64,000 nucleotides of DNA from Gammaproteobacteria bacterium (GCA_026705345.1 JAPPAV010000140.1:62001-126000), one strand, 5' to 3'. Positions 11,193-20,773 are shown, numbered from the stretch's first letter. The notes: generated from the letters alone by a model not told the origin. Program-made: numbers and translations.

Positions 11193-12295
11193 ACTGCGGA
11201 CCGCCTCGGGTCGAAGGCGTCGCGAACGCCTTCGCCGACGAACACCAGCAACGTCAGCATGATGGCCAGGGTGAAGAAACCGGCGAGGCCCAGCCACGGC
11301 GCCTGGATATTGGCCTTGCCCTGGGCTAGCAGTTCGCCGAGCGAGGGATAGCCGGCAGGCAGCCCGAAGCCCAAGAAGTCCAGGGACGTCAACGTCGTGA
11401 TGGAGCCGTTCAGGATGAACGGCAGATACGTCAACGTCGCCACCATGGCGTTCGGCAGCACGTAGCGGGTCATGATGGTCAGGTTCTTCTCGCCGAGGGC
11501 GCGGGCCGCGTTGACATAGTCGAAATTGCGCGTGCGCAGGAACTCGGCGCGCACCACCGCCACCAGCGCCATCCAGTTGAAGAGCAGCAACAGCAATAGA
11601 AGCGCGATGGGATTGGGTTCGATCAGGCTGGTCAGGATGATGATCACGAACAGCACCGGCAGCCCCGCCCAGATCTCCACCACGCGCTGGCCGATCAGGT
11701 CGATCAGACCACCGAAATAGCCTTGGGTCGCTCCGACGGCGATGCCGATGATGGCCGAGAGGAACGTCAGGCCAAGGCCGAACAGGACCGACAGCCGGAA
11801 TCCGTAGATGATCCTTGCGGTCACGTCCCGGGCGACATCGTCGGTGCCGAGCCAATGCCGCAGGCTCGGCGGTTCCGGCACCGCGCCTTCGGTGTAGAAG
11901 TCGATGGTGTCGTAGCTGAACGGGATTGGCGGCCACACCATCCAGCCGTCGCCGGCTTCGATCAGCTCCTTGACGTGGTGGGACGTGTACACCGCCTCCG
12001 TCTCGAACACGCCGCCGAATTCGGTCTCCGGATAGAAGAAGAACACCGGCGCGTACAGTTCACCCTTGTAGCCCATGATGATCGGCTTGTCGTTAGCGAT
12101 GAATTCCGCGAACAGGGACAGCACGATCAGGATGGAGATGATCCACAAGCTGACGTACCCGCGACGATTGGCCTTGAAGTTCGCCCAGCGTCGCCGCGTC
12201 AGCGGCGAGATCCGGCCCGGTTTCGGCGGCGACGTCCGTTCGTCCACGACGAAACCGTCCGTCGGCGCCATGGTTCCGGGCAAGGTGGTGGCCAT
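11189..12295 (-). CDS. yejE: Peptide ABC transporter permease (YejE-like)
   Basis: Inner-membrane permease of 368 residues. ATG 12295 directly overlaps the TGA of the upstream permease; a longer frame upstream is only a shadow of that gene. After a cytoplasmic N-terminus comes one transmembrane helix (SLWIISILIVLSLFAEFIA), then a periplasmic stretch of about 110 residues as in YejE, then the BPD_transp_1 core. The ATPase-docking EAA loop reads NAARALGEKNLTIMTRYVLPN. It pairs with the preceding permease to form the channel. Confidence 0.93.
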   Translation of the reverse strand: MATTLPGTMAPTDGFVVDERTSPPKPGRISPLTRRRWANFKANRRGYVSLWIISILIVLSLFAEFIANDKPIIMGYKGELYAPVFFFYPETEFGGVFETEAVYTSHHVKELIEAGDGWMVWPPIPFSYDTIDFYTEGAVPEPPSLRHWLGTDDVARDVTARIIYGFRLSVLFGLGLTFLSAIIGIAVGATQGYFGGLIDLIGQRVVEIWAGLPVLFVIIILTSLIEPNPIALLLLLLLFNWMALVAVVRAEFLRTRNFDYVNAARALGEKNLTIMTRYVLPNAMVATLTYLPFILNGSITTLTSLDFLGFGLPAGYPSLGELLAQGKANIQAPWLGLAGFFTLAIMLTLLVFVGEGVRDAFDPRRSAV

Positions 12296-13383
12296 CAGGT
12301 TTCCCTGGTCTCGAAATCGATTCGGGGATCGACGAGCGTGTAGACGATGTCGCCGACCAAGGTCATGGCCAGACCGACGAAGGTGAACACGAACAGCGTT
12401 CCGAACATGATCGGGTAGTCGCGCCGCAGCACCGCCTCGAACCCGAGCAGGCCCAAGCCGTCCAGCGAGAAGATCACCTCGATCAGGAGCGCGCCCGTGA
12501 ACAGGATGCCGACCAGCGCGGCGGGGAATCCGGCGATCACGATCAGCATCGCGTTGCGGAACACGTGGCCGTAGAGCACGCGGCGCTGGTTGAGGCCCAT
12601 CGCCCGGGCGGTCAGCACGTATTGCTTGGCGATCTCGTCTAAGAACGAGTTCTTCGTGAGCATCGTCAAGGTCGCGAAGCCGCCGATCGTCAGCGCCGTC
12701 ACCGGCAGCGCCAGGTGCCAGAAGTAGTCGCCGACCTTGCCGATGAGGGACAGGTCGTCGAAGTTGTTGGAGGTCAGACCCTTCAACGGGAACAGGTCGA
12801 GATAGGACCCCCCGGCGAACAGCACGATCAGGAAGATCGCGAACAGGAAGCTCGGCACTGCGTAGCCGACGAAGATGAGTCCGCTGGTCCAGGCGTCGAA
12901 GCGGGTCCCGTCGCGCACGGCCTTGGCGACGCCCAGCGGAATCGAGATCGAGTAGATGAGGAGCATCGACCACAGGCCCAGCGAGATGGACACCGGAAAC
13001 CGCTCGATGATGAGATCGACGACGGGGCGGTCCTGGTAGTAGCTGGTTCCCAGGTCGAAGGTCAGGTAGTCGCCGAGCATCTTGAAGTAGCGTTCGTGAA
13101 GGGGCCGGTCGAACCCGAACTGCTTCTCGATCATTTCGATCAACTCGGGGTCGAGACCCTGGGCGCCGGCCAGCTGGCTCTCGGCAGTGGCCTCCATGGC
13201 CTGGGGTCCGGCATCGGCCCCGGCGATTCGACTCGCCGCGCCGGCATCCTGGCCGGTCAGCGTCGCGATCATCTGGTCGACCGGCCCGCCTGGCGCAAGC
13301 TGGACGATGAAGAAGTTGATGGTGATGATCCCGATGAGGGTCGGGAAAATCAGGAGGATCCGGCGGGCAACGTACCTACCCAC
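12295..13383 (-). CDS. yejB: Peptide ABC transporter permease (YejB-like)
   Basis: Inner-membrane permease of 362 residues of the DppB/OppB/YejB type. N-terminal signature [19 protein letters not shown] and the EAA loop [22 protein letters not shown] are present. A periplasmic insert of about 60 residues after the first helix fits YejB. It is the first gene of the operon. The expected periplasmic substrate-binding protein (YejA) is not adjacent, so it must be encoded elsewhere. A repeat element lies just upstream. Confidence 0.93.
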   Translation of the reverse strand: MGRYVARRILLIFPTLIGIITINFFIVQLAPGGPVDQMIATLTGQDAGAASRIAGADAGPQAMEATAESQLAGAQGLDPELIEMIEKQFGFDRPLHERYFKMLGDYLTFDLGTSYYQDRPVVDLIIERFPVSISLGLWSMLLIYSISIPLGVAKAVRDGTRFDAWTSGLIFVGYAVPSFLFAIFLIVLFAGGSYLDLFPLKGLTSNNFDDLSLIGKVGDYFWHLALPVTALTIGGFATLTMLTKNSFLDEIAKQYVLTARAMGLNQRRVLYGHVFRNAMLIVIAGFPAALVGILFTGALLIEVIFSLDGLGLLGFEAVLRRDYPIMFGTLFVFTFVGLAMTLVGDIVYTLVDPRIDFETRET

Positions 13384-13437
13384 GTCGAACGCGTCCCTCT
13401 ACCCCGACCATCCCCATACCATACCCGATAGTGACCC

Positions 13438-13578
13438 GTAGGGGACGGGCTTGTCCCGTCCCGGCGCGCCCTTCGGGCGCGATCCAGAATGCTGCCGCAT
13501 TCTCGCGCCACAACCCAGACGATGCGGGTTCGGCGGGCGACCGCGCGTCGCTTTGCGACGCGTTAGGGTCGCCCCTAC
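13438..13578 (+). repeat. Dispersed palindromic repeat, copy 2 (longest composite)
   Basis: Starts with GTAGGGG and the 8-bp arm hairpin (13438-13462), contains a middle hairpin (GCGCGCCC-TTC-GGGCGCG) and ends with a second long stem, GGGCGACC...GGGTCGCCC, and CCCCTAC (13535-13578). The two ends, GTAGGGG and CCCCTAC, are inverted copies. Fills the gap between yejB and the oxidoreductase gene and overlaps the 3' end of the latter by a few bases. Confidence 0.85.
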
Positions 13579-14822
13579 GAAAAGCGCCCGGGAGAGAACG
13601 GTGCGGGATCGATGTGGGTGGCTTTTTCCCCGATGATCTCGGCGACCAGTCTTCCCGTGGCGGGCGCCATGGTCATGCCCAACATGTGATGGCCGGTAGC
13701 CAGCAGTGCATTGTCAAGGCCGGGAACTCGACCGATAAGGGGCAGACTGTCCCAGGTCATGGGACGCCAGCCGGACCATCTCTCGAGTACCCGTTCACCG
13801 ACCGGTTCATGGAGGTAGTGTCTGGCCGAGTCGACAAGCTGCCGAATTCGGCGGGGCGGGGTCGAGGCGTCGAACCCCGCGAACTCCATCATGGAACCGA
13901 GTCGAAAGCCGTCCTCGAACGGCGTCGCGGCCACCCGGTGTTCGGCAAACAGCAGGGCTTGACGTGGACAGTTGCTGGGACGCGTCGTGGTGACCGAGTA
14001 ACCCTTACCGGGTTCCACGGGAATCGGGCAATCGAGATCCGAGGCAAGCTGGGTGCTCCACGCGCCGAGGGCGAAGACGTAGTGGTCGGCAGTCTCTTCA
14101 CCGGCATCGGTAACGAGTCGCGCGACCTTCCCGTCGGCGGTCTCGACTCGTAGCAGGCAACGACTCTCGTCGAAGCGCACACCACGCCGCTTGAGACAAC
14201 CGGCCCAATTCGCCGTCAGGGCACCCGGCTGCAGGAAGGCGTCGCCCTCGTAGAGGAATCCCCCGGCGAGACCGGGGCGTAGTGCCGCGTCGAACTCGAC
14301 CAACTCGTCACCCTCAATCGCTGTCGCGGCAACCCCGAAGGAGTCGCGCAGCATCGCGTCCAGGGCAGCGAACCGCTCCATGCCACGCCGGCTACGAAGC
14401 ACGTAGAGCAGTCCGAGCGGCTGCCACCCGGCCTCGAGGCCGCCTGTTTGGAACAACGCCTCGTATTCGCGAACCGAGGCATCGAGGATCGATCTCATGA
14501 CCCTCCCCGCCGCTAGCGCGTGCCGGTGGTTGCAGCGTCGGGCGAACTCCCAGAACCACCGGAAGAGTTCCGGGCACCACTGCGGCTTGACCCGGAACGG
14601 GGCGCGGGGATTGACCAACGACAACAAGGCAGCTCGAAGATTCCCGGGCTCGTTCAGGGGCAGCACGTGGCTTGGGCAAATGTGCCCGCTGTTGCCGTAC
14701 GAACAGCCTCCGCCGATGCGGCCCTGGTCGATGACCACCACCGTGTAGCCGGACTCCGCCAGATAGTGGGCACAGGCGATGCCGACGACACCTGCGCCGA
14801 CGATCACGACGCGCTCGGCCAC
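13575..14822 (-). CDS. FAD-dependent D-amino-acid dehydrogenase, probably D-hydroxyproline dehydrogenase (DadA-like)
   Basis: 415-residue DAO-family flavoprotein. The N-terminal ADP-binding motif is VIVGAGVVGIACAHYLAE followed by the Asp of VVVID; GRIGGGCSYGNSGHICPSHV is the DadA-like flavin loop; the C-terminal YGS-type segment reads GHHMLGMTMAPATGRLVAEI. Start GTG 14822 comes one base after the stop of the epimerase gene. In this context it should oxidise cis-4-hydroxy-D-proline to 1-pyrroline-4-hydroxy-2-carboxylate, passing electrons to the respiratory chain. Assignment to hydroxyproline rather than other D-amino acids rests on the neighbours. Confidence 0.85.
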   Translation of the reverse strand: MAERVVIVGAGVVGIACAHYLAESGYTVVVIDQGRIGGGCSYGNSGHICPSHVLPLNEPGNLRAALLSLVNPRAPFRVKPQWCPELFRWFWEFARRCNHRHALAAGRVMRSILDASVREYEALFQTGGLEAGWQPLGLLYVLRSRRGMERFAALDAMLRDSFGVAATAIEGDELVEFDAALRPGLAGGFLYEGDAFLQPGALTANWAGCLKRRGVRFDESRCLLRVETADGKVARLVTDAGEETADHYVFALGAWSTQLASDLDCPIPVEPGKGYSVTTTRPSNCPRQALLFAEHRVAATPFEDGFRLGSMMEFAGFDASTPPRRIRQLVDSARHYLHEPVGERVLERWSGWRPMTWDSLPLIGRVPGLDNALLATGHHMLGMTMAPATGRLVAEIIGEKATHIDPAPFSPGRFS

Positions 14823-14823
14823 G

Positions 14824-15792
14824 TCAGCCGATGCCGTTCTTGAACGGATCGCGTGAATCGCGAATCAAGGTGCCTTCACCGCAGACGAACGCTTCACCGG
14901 TAATGCTGGGCACGATCTCGTTCGAGGCTCCGCGCCGGTACCGGGCGACGAATCGCGAGCCGATGAGACTCTCCTGCACCCATTCCTCGCCGGGTCGAAG
15001 TTCGCCGTCGGCGGCAAGGCAGGCGAGCTTCGCGCTGGTTCCCGTGCCGCAGGGCGAACGATCGTAGGCACCGCCGGGACAGAGCACGAAGTTCCGGCCG
15101 TGGGCATCCCGAGAGACCGGGGGTCCGAACAACTCGATATGGTCGATCTCGGCACCGTCGCGACCCGTGACGCCTTCCCGTACCAGTGCCGCCTTGATGC
15201 GCCGAGCTGTTTGGGTGAGTTCGCCTTCGGCATCGAGCGTGATCGCCGCAAGCCCGGGGATCGAGGTCGCGTCGACGAGAAAGAACCAGTTGCCCCCCCA
15301 GGCGACATCTCCCCGCACGGTGCCCAGACCCTCGACGGCAATGGCCACTGCTGATCGGTACCGGTAGCTCGGGACGTTCTCGAGGGTTGCTTCGTTGGGC
15401 GTGCGCAACACGACGGGAACCACGCCGACCGCAGTTTCGAGGCGGAGTTCGCCGACTTCCACCCTGCCGAGGTATGCGAGGGTGACGGCCACGCCGATGG
15501 CACCGTGGCCGCACATGTTGAGGTAGCCCACGTTATTGAAGAAGATCACGCCGGTCGCGCAGCCCGGGTCCGCCGGCGCGCAAAGGAGCGCCCCGACCAA
15601 CGCGTCGGACCCGCGCGGCTCCAGGATCACGGAGCGGCGAAAGTCATCGTGGTGCGTCGCGAACCGTCGCAGCCGTTCCGCGATCGGTCCCTCGCCGAGG
15701 TCCGGTCCGCCGCCGACCACCACCCGCGTCGGTTCGCCGGCCGTGTGGGAATCGATCACACGCGCCGAGTTCACCCGCGCGCCCCGCGCCAT
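14824..15792 (-). CDS. 4-hydroxyproline 2-epimerase (proline racemase family)
   Basis: Interconverts trans-4-hydroxy-L-proline and cis-4-hydroxy-D-proline without cofactor. Both catalytic cysteines are present, in NMCGHGAIG and SPCGTGTSAK, which separates it from the Thr-containing 3-hydroxyproline dehydratases. The N-terminal RVIDSHTAGEPTRVV is a family signature. ATG 15792 has GGTGG upstream and overlaps the previous gene by 22 bases; GTG 15774, which overlaps the previous stop as GTGA, is an equally reasonable start. Middle gene of a three-gene operon. Confidence 0.92.
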   Translation of the reverse strand: MARGARVNSARVIDSHTAGEPTRVVVGGGPDLGEGPIAERLRRFATHHDDFRRSVILEPRGSDALVGALLCAPADPGCATGVIFFNNVGYLNMCGHGAIGVAVTLAYLGRVEVGELRLETAVGVVPVVLRTPNEATLENVPSYRYRSAVAIAVEGLGTVRGDVAWGGNWFFLVDATSIPGLAAITLDAEGELTQTARRIKAALVREGVTGRDGAEIDHIELFGPPVSRDAHGRNFVLCPGGAYDRSPCGTGTSAKLACLAADGELRPGEEWVQESLIGSRFVARYRRGASNEIVPSITGEAFVCGEGTLIRDSRDPFKNGIG

Positions 15793-16718
15793 TGATCCCA
15801 CCAACGTCGAAACCGCTCCCAGTGCGCCTCGACATAAGCCCGCTGGGACGGACTCAGCTCGTCGTCGGGATCGAGGGCGTGCGCATACTCGGGATTCCCT
15901 TCGAGGACCATCAGGCGCTTGAAGTAGAGCACTAGGTCGGGACCTTCGTCGAACCTGGCCAGCGCCGACAGCGCATCGTCGAGATCCTGGGCCCAAAGCA
16001 GGGCGTCCTGGTCGCCATGCGCCGCCTCGCCGCAAAGCTCGATCAGACGAAGCGTGGCCGCCGGGAACGCGTTGCCGATGCCGGTGATCACGCCGCTTGC
16101 GCCGCAATGCACGATGCCGTGCACGACCTGCGTGTCGACACCGACAACCAGGTGAAGATCATCGCGTCCCGACGTGATGTGCTCCGCCGCGTAGTCGAGC
16201 GATGCCGCGCCGCCGAACTCCTTGAAGCCCACCAGGTTGTCGAACTCGTCGGCCAACTCGAAGAAGAGATCCGCCTTGGTCTCGAAGCCGTAGTAGGGGC
16301 TGTTGTAGATGACCGCCGGTAGATCCCCGCCCGCACGGAGTACCGCCCGGAAGTGGGCGCGTTGTGCCGCCGGGGACGTGCCACGCGAAAGCACCCGCGG
16401 AATGATCATCAGTCCGTCCGCGCCGACTTCCTGTGCGTGGCTCGCCAATCCCGCCGCTCGCGCGGTGCTCTGGGCACCCGTGCCGACCACGACCGGCACA
16501 TCCTCATCCACCAACGCCTCGACGCCCTCCCGGCGCTGATCGTCGGAAAGGAGCGGCCATTCGCCCATGGAGCCGCAATAGACGACCCCCGCCATGCCGG
16601 CATCGACGAGTTCCCCGCCCTTCTCCGCCAGCGCATCGAAATCCGGTTCGCCGCCGGCATCGCAGGGCGTCATCAGCGCCGGCAGGCAACCTTCGAAAAC
16701 GGACGTGTTGTCGGCCAT
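15771..16718 (-). CDS. Dihydrodipicolinate synthase family protein, probable 1-pyrroline-4-hydroxy-2-carboxylate deaminase
   Basis: 315-residue TIM-barrel Schiff-base enzyme. The catalytic Lys lies in NLVGFKEFGG and the Tyr in YNSPYYG, as in the DapA superfamily. Next to a hydroxyproline epimerase and a D-amino-acid dehydrogenase the most likely reaction is deamination of 1-pyrroline-4-hydroxy-2-carboxylate to 2-oxoglutarate semialdehyde. The final semialdehyde dehydrogenase is not in the window. ATG 16718 is chosen as it begins the family N-terminus (FEGCLPALMTPCD); the frame extends ten codons further. First gene of the operon. Confidence 0.85.
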   Translation of the reverse strand: MADNTSVFEGCLPALMTPCDAGGEPDFDALAEKGGELVDAGMAGVVYCGSMGEWPLLSDDQRREGVEALVDEDVPVVVGTGAQSTARAAGLASHAQEVGADGLMIIPRVLSRGTSPAAQRAHFRAVLRAGGDLPAVIYNSPYYGFETKADLFFELADEFDNLVGFKEFGGAASLDYAAEHITSGRDDLHLVVGVDTQVVHGIVHCGASGVITGIGNAFPAATLRLIELCGEAAHGDQDALLWAQDLDDALSALARFDEGPDLVLYFKRLMVLEGNPEYAHALDPDDELSPSQRAYVEAHWERFRRWWDQWRGARG

Positions 16719-17042
16719 GCTCAAGCAACCGTTCCTCGCCGCCGACAAACTAATGCGTCAGGCCAACGCCCTCAAGTCGGTTGAGATTCCAGGATGTCGC
16801 GAAACAAACACAGTGACGTAAGGTTGCAAAACGGGAGTTGCAGCCCTGATTTGCAAGTTCAAGGCCCGCAAGGGGCGTCTCCCGGACTCTTCGCCGCTCA
16901 TGTCGACTTGACGAGGTCGCGGTCGAGCGTTGGTTCGCCTTGTGACACACTTGGCGAGACGGTTTGAGCATCGACGACTCCGCAAGGTTGAATCGCGAGC
17001 CAAGCCCCCCATGTAGACCAACACAGCCTTGAGGAGACCGCC
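16719..17042. other. Divergent intergenic region, 324 bases
   Basis: Lies between the divergent hydroxyproline operon and tldD, so it must hold both promoters. It is less GC-rich than the genes. A tract around 16823-16865 has spaced GTTGCA/TTGCAA elements that could be operator half-sites, but I cannot name a regulator. A clear Shine-Dalgarno (GAGGAG) for tldD lies at its right end. No convincing gene is seen. Confidence 0.5.
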
Positions 17043-18428
17043 GTGCTCGACACCCGCGTCGCGCAATCCACCATCGACCATGCCATTGCCTTGGGCGCCG
17101 ACTTCGCCGAGGTGTTCGTGGAGCGCAATCAGGTCAACAACATCGCCACCCTCTCGAACCAGGTCCAGGACATCGCCTCGGGCATCGACTTCGGCGTCGG
17201 AGTGCGGCTGGTGTACGGCGCCAAGGTTCTCTACGGCTACACCAATAGGACGGATGCCGAGGAACTTAGGCGCATCGTCGCCGAACTCGCGGCCAAGGAC
17301 CGGCGCGACCCGGCGGTCAGCGCGCAGGCGTTCGACTTCCGCACCGCTAGCGACGCCCACGGTGCCCAACGGACACTCACCCAGGACTCGGAAGTACGCG
17401 ACAAGGTCGGCTACCTGTTCGCCGCCGACCGAGCGGCGCGTGCAGCGAGCAATCTCATCTCCCAGACTCAGGGGGCCTGCGGTCAGCGCGAACAGGCGGT
17501 GGAGATCTTCAACAGCGACGGCTTGCACATCCGCGACACGCGCCACTACATCCGCGCGCGCCTCCAAGCCGTGGCGTCCAACGGGTCTGACCAGGCCACC
17601 GGCATGCAGACCGACGGCGGCCTGCTCGGTTGGGAAATCGTCGAGACCCTCGATCCCAAGGCGTGCGGCGCCGAAGCGGCGCGCCAAGCCCTCGTGAACC
17701 TGTCCGCCAAGCCGTGTCCTTCCGGCCGAATGCCGGTCGTGATCGGCAACGGCTTCGGCGGCGTGATCTTCCATGAGGCCTGCGGGCATCTCCTGGAGAC
17801 CACGTCGGTCGCCAAGAAGGCGTCGGTGTTCCACGACAAGCTCGGCGAGATGATCGCGAACCCCGTAGTGAACGCCGTCGACGACGGCACACTGGTAAGG
17901 GAGTGGGGGTCCATCAACATTGACGACGAGGGCATGCCCACCGAGCGCACGCAACTCATCAAGGACGGCAAACTCGTCAGCTTTCTCGCCGACCGGGTGG
18001 GGGCCGAACAAACCGGTCTGCCGCGCACCGGGTCCGGTCGACGCCAAAGCTACCGGTTCGCGCCGGCGTCGCGAATGCGCAACACCTTCATCGAACCGGG
18101 CACGGCGAGCTTCGACGACATGATCGCCTCCATCGACCGCGGCGTGTACGCCTCGCACATGGGCGGCGGCTCTGTGCAACCTGGCACCGGGGAGTTCAAC
18201 TTCGCGGTGACCGAGGGCTACTACGTCGAGGACGGCAAGATCCGCTATCCGGTGAAGGCGGCAACATTGATCAGCACCGGCCCGGATGTGCTGAAGCAAA
18301 TCTCCATGGTCGGCAGCGACTTCGCCTTGGCGACGGGCATGTGTGGCTCCGTCTCTGGCATGGTGCCGACTACCGTGGGTCAGGCGACACTGAAGGTGGA
18401 CGACATCCTGGTCGGCGGCAACGCCTGA
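17043..18428 (+). CDS. tldD: Metalloprotease TldD
   Basis: Zn-protease subunit that, with TldE/PmbA, degrades unfolded peptides and matures some peptide products. 461 residues, starting at GTG 17043 with GAGGAG seven bases upstream. The zinc-binding HExxxH is in FHEACGHLLETT, and the family sequences NSDG, DDGTL and PMSEG-like DEGMPTERTQLIKDG are visible. A glycine-rich C-terminal strand MCGSVSGMVPTTVGQ completes the family pattern. Its stop overlaps the start of the partner gene (TGATG), implying coupled translation and a TldDE heterodimer. Confidence 0.96.
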   Translation: MLDTRVAQSTIDHAIALGADFAEVFVERNQVNNIATLSNQVQDIASGIDFGVGVRLVYGAKVLYGYTNRTDAEELRRIVAELAAKDRRDPAVSAQAFDFRTASDAHGAQRTLTQDSEVRDKVGYLFAADRAARAASNLISQTQGACGQREQAVEIFNSDGLHIRDTRHYIRARLQAVASNGSDQATGMQTDGGLLGWEIVETLDPKACGAEAARQALVNLSAKPCPSGRMPVVIGNGFGGVIFHEACGHLLETTSVAKKASVFHDKLGEMIANPVVNAVDDGTLVREWGSINIDDEGMPTERTQLIKDGKLVSFLADRVGAEQTGLPRTGSGRRQSYRFAPASRMRNTFIEPGTASFDDMIASIDRGVYASHMGGGSVQPGTGEFNFAVTEGYYVEDGKIRYPVKAATLISTGPDVLKQISMVGSDFALATGMCGSVSGMVPTTVGQATLKVDDILVGGNA

Positions 18429-19762
18429 TGGTTGCCACCGTGGAAACCAACGCCCAGCGGATCCTCGACAAGGTCCTCTCGGCCGGCGCGCTCGGCGATC
18501 TCGTTATCCAGGAGGAATCGTCCCTCTCGCTCAAGGCGCACGACGGCGAACTCGAAGAACACAAGGTGACGTCGACCCGAGTCTACGGCGTACGAGTGGT
18601 CAAGGACGACCGCGCTGGGATCGCCTACAGCGAGTCCGCCGATCCCGGAGCGCTGGACTCCATGGTCGAGCAGGCGCTCGTCAACGCGACATTCTCGCGC
18701 GTCGACCCTGCCGAGTCGGTCGCCACCGGCGACACCACCCTAGTCACCCACGACGCGATCCTCTGCCCGGACGATCCCACGACCGTGGAGGCGAAGATCG
18801 ACGCGGCGCTCTATCTCGAGCGAGAACTCACCGCCCGCGACAAGGTCCGCAACGTGCCCTACAACGGCGTGCAGGACGCGACGGTCGAGCGGCACGTCTT
18901 CGCCACCACCGGCCGCACCGCGCACAGCAGGAACCGGGTGTGCAGTGCCTTCGCCTACGCCCTGCTGAGCGACGGCGACAAGGACGCACTCGAAGGCGTG
19001 CAGTCGCACACGCGACGATTCGACGACATCGACACCGCCTGGATCGTCGACGAAACCTACCGGCGCTGCGTCGCCATGCTCGACGGCGAAGCCCTGCCGA
19101 GCAGGCACTACGACATTCTGTTCGACATCGAACACCAGGCGGACCTGTTCGCCGTCTTCCACGACATGTTCTCCGCCAAGACCGCAAGGGATGGGATCAA
19201 CCCGCTACGCGACAAGGTGGGCGAACGCATCGCGGTGGATGCCCTCACCATCCGGGACGCGCCGCTCAACGCGGACGGGCTTGGCTACGCGCTATTCGAC
19301 GACGAGGGCCTGCCCGCCACCACGACCACACTGGTCGATGACGGAACGCTGCGCACGCTCGTCCACAACAGCGCGACCGCGACGCATTTCGACGTACCCA
19401 ATACCCGCAACGCCAACCGATCGCCGCGTGCCTCGCTCGGCGTCGGCCTGCACCAACTCGAAGTCGCCCCAGGCGACGCCAACGAGAACGCGCTCGCGTC
19501 GGGCGAATACCTAGAGATCGTCGATCTCGCCGGCCTGCACTCGGGCGGCAATCCCGTCTCCGGAGACTTTAGTTTCGGCGCCGCCGGCTTCCTCTGCCGG
19601 GACGGCGAACGCATCCGCCCGGTGCGCAACATCACCGTGGCAGGGAATTTCTACGAGATGCTCAACAGAATCGCCGCCATCGGCGACACGCAGCACTGGA
19701 ACCCCGAACGCTCGGCGCTAATGGCCCGCATCCGGTTCGCCGACGTGGCGATTTCCGGGTAG
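18428..19762 (+). CDS. pmbA: Metalloprotease partner TldE/PmbA
   Basis: 444-residue partner of TldD without the zinc motif. ATG 18428 shares its A with the TldD stop; the longer frame upstream is a shadow of tldD. Visible family features are EESSLSLKAHDGELEEHKVTSTR and YGVRVVKDDRAGIAY near the N-terminus, and the C-terminal VSGDFSFGAAGFLCRDGE, then PVRNITVAGNFYEMLNRI. Followed by a variant dispersed repeat. Confidence 0.95.
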   Translation: MVATVETNAQRILDKVLSAGALGDLVIQEESSLSLKAHDGELEEHKVTSTRVYGVRVVKDDRAGIAYSESADPGALDSMVEQALVNATFSRVDPAESVATGDTTLVTHDAILCPDDPTTVEAKIDAALYLERELTARDKVRNVPYNGVQDATVERHVFATTGRTAHSRNRVCSAFAYALLSDGDKDALEGVQSHTRRFDDIDTAWIVDETYRRCVAMLDGEALPSRHYDILFDIEHQADLFAVFHDMFSAKTARDGINPLRDKVGERIAVDALTIRDAPLNADGLGYALFDDEGLPATTTTLVDDGTLRTLVHNSATATHFDVPNTRNANRSPRASLGVGLHQLEVAPGDANENALASGEYLEIVDLAGLHSGGNPVSGDFSFGAAGFLCRDGERIRPVRNITVAGNFYEMLNRIAAIGDTQHWNPERSALMARIRFADVAISG

Positions 19763-19777
19763 TACGCACAAGACGTC

Positions 19778-19802
19778 GGGACGCCACAAGGGTGTCCCCT
19801 AC
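19778..19802 (-). repeat. Dispersed palindromic repeat, copy 3 (variant)
   Basis: Arms GGGACGCC and GGTGTCCC around ACAAG, then CTAC. Compared with the consensus both arms have changed while pairing is kept (one G-U), which suggests selection for the hairpin. Sits 15 bases after the pmbA stop. Confidence 0.65.
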
Positions 19803-19812
19803 AAACCGTTGA

Positions 19813-20244
19813 TCAATCGGTCGTTGGCGGGTTCGGAGTGTCCGGCTCGACCGGGGCTTTGTTGGCGTCTTCAGTGGCCGGTAGCGGTTCGTCCGAGGGC
19901 TCTTCAGGCACCTCGTCTGACTCCGGTTCTTCGGTCCAATCATCCTTGGTATCGGCGGCCGCCTCGCTGCACGACCATCCGAAGCCCCTGAGCTTGTCCA
20001 CGAACTCGCCGAATCTCGCTTCGCAGTAGCCCGCCTCCCGCTCCGCCCGCCAGAGCACCTGCTCACCAATGCCCTCGGACGGTTTGGCGTAGCGGACTTC
20101 GCAAGGCACCGCATCGCCGGGGGTTTCGTAACGCAGTTCGACGGTTCGCTCAAGCGATGCCATCGTGCAGGTGACCGACTTGGCCATGGCCACCTCGCTA
20201 CCCAGAAAGATCACGCCGCCGAGGGCCATAATCAAAGTCCGCAC
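19813..20244 (-). CDS. Small exported protein with acidic Pro-rich tail
   Basis: 143 residues, function unknown. The start GTG 20244 has GGGGG upstream; ATG 20229 is an alternative. Signal peptide to about residue 21 (LGSEVAMAKS cut after AMA), then a compact region with four cysteines (VTCTMASLERTVELRYE, PCEVRYAK, YCEARF, GWSCSE), probably two disulfides. The last 50 residues are Glu/Asp/Pro-rich and low complexity. I infer a periplasmic or surface protein. Confidence 0.65.
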   Translation of the reverse strand: MRTLIMALGGVIFLGSEVAMAKSVTCTMASLERTVELRYETPGDAVPCEVRYAKPSEGIGEQVLWRAEREAGYCEARFGEFVDKLRGFGWSCSEAAADTKDDWTEEPESDEVPEEPSDEPLPATEDANKAPVEPDTPNPPTTD

Positions 20245-20320
20245 CGGTGATCCCCCTTCAGTTCCATACCCAATGTGAAGTGTGCCACACGACCCGGACA
20301 GCCGGGTAAGGGATGCCGAC

Positions 20321-20773
20321 TCAGTTTGAAATCGCGGAGTCCACCGTGGCGCTTCGACGGAACAAAGGAAGCACGACGCCTGCGGCCACCTCCTCGAACG
20401 CCACTTCGACGGCCATGCCGATCGTCACGGCCTCGGGCGGCACATCGACCAGGTTGGACGTGACATGCGGACCCTCGGCCAGCTCCACTTCCACCGTCGC
20501 CAGCGGGGTGTATCCGACCAAGGCCGGATGCACGGCTTGGTGAGTCACGACAAAGGAGTGCACGACACCCTTGCCGCTCATTTCCGCCCAGCCGAACGCC
20601 ATTGACTGGCACCGGCCGCACATGGCCCGGGGCGGGTGTTGAAGCATTCCGCAATCCGCGCAGCACTGGACGACGAGACGGTGCTCCTTGAGCGCTTCGA
20701 AGAAAGGCTGCGCCTCCTCCGTGGGCTGGGGCAACGGTAGGTCCGGCGGCCGCTCGAATCGCCAGGCGCTCAC
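20321..20773 (-). CDS. DUF35 zinc-ribbon/OB-fold protein, partner of the thiolase-like protein
   Basis: 150 residues. N-terminal zinc ribbon with Cys-x2-Cys pairs (QCCADCGML...MCGRCQS), followed by an OB-fold (GVVHSFVVTHQAVHPAL, PLATVEVELAEGPHVTSNLVD). DUF35 proteins bind acyl-CoA and partner with non-decarboxylating thiolases of the SCP-x type, often in steroid or branched acyl-CoA breakdown. Overlaps the thiolase-like gene by four bases, so the two products probably form a complex. The substrate is not predictable. Confidence 0.88.
   Translation of the reverse strand: MSAWRFERPPDLPLPQPTEEAQPFFEALKEHRLVVQCCADCGMLQHPPRAMCGRCQSMAFGWAEMSGKGVVHSFVVTHQAVHPALVGYTPLATVEVELAEGPHVTSNLVDVPPEAVTIGMAVEVAFEEVAAGVVLPLFRRSATVDSAISN

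Noticed and set aside
11189..12973. 594-codon fused permease frame
   Set aside because: The first 226 codons are an out-of-frame shadow of yejB; the yejE start at 12295 overlaps the yejB stop.
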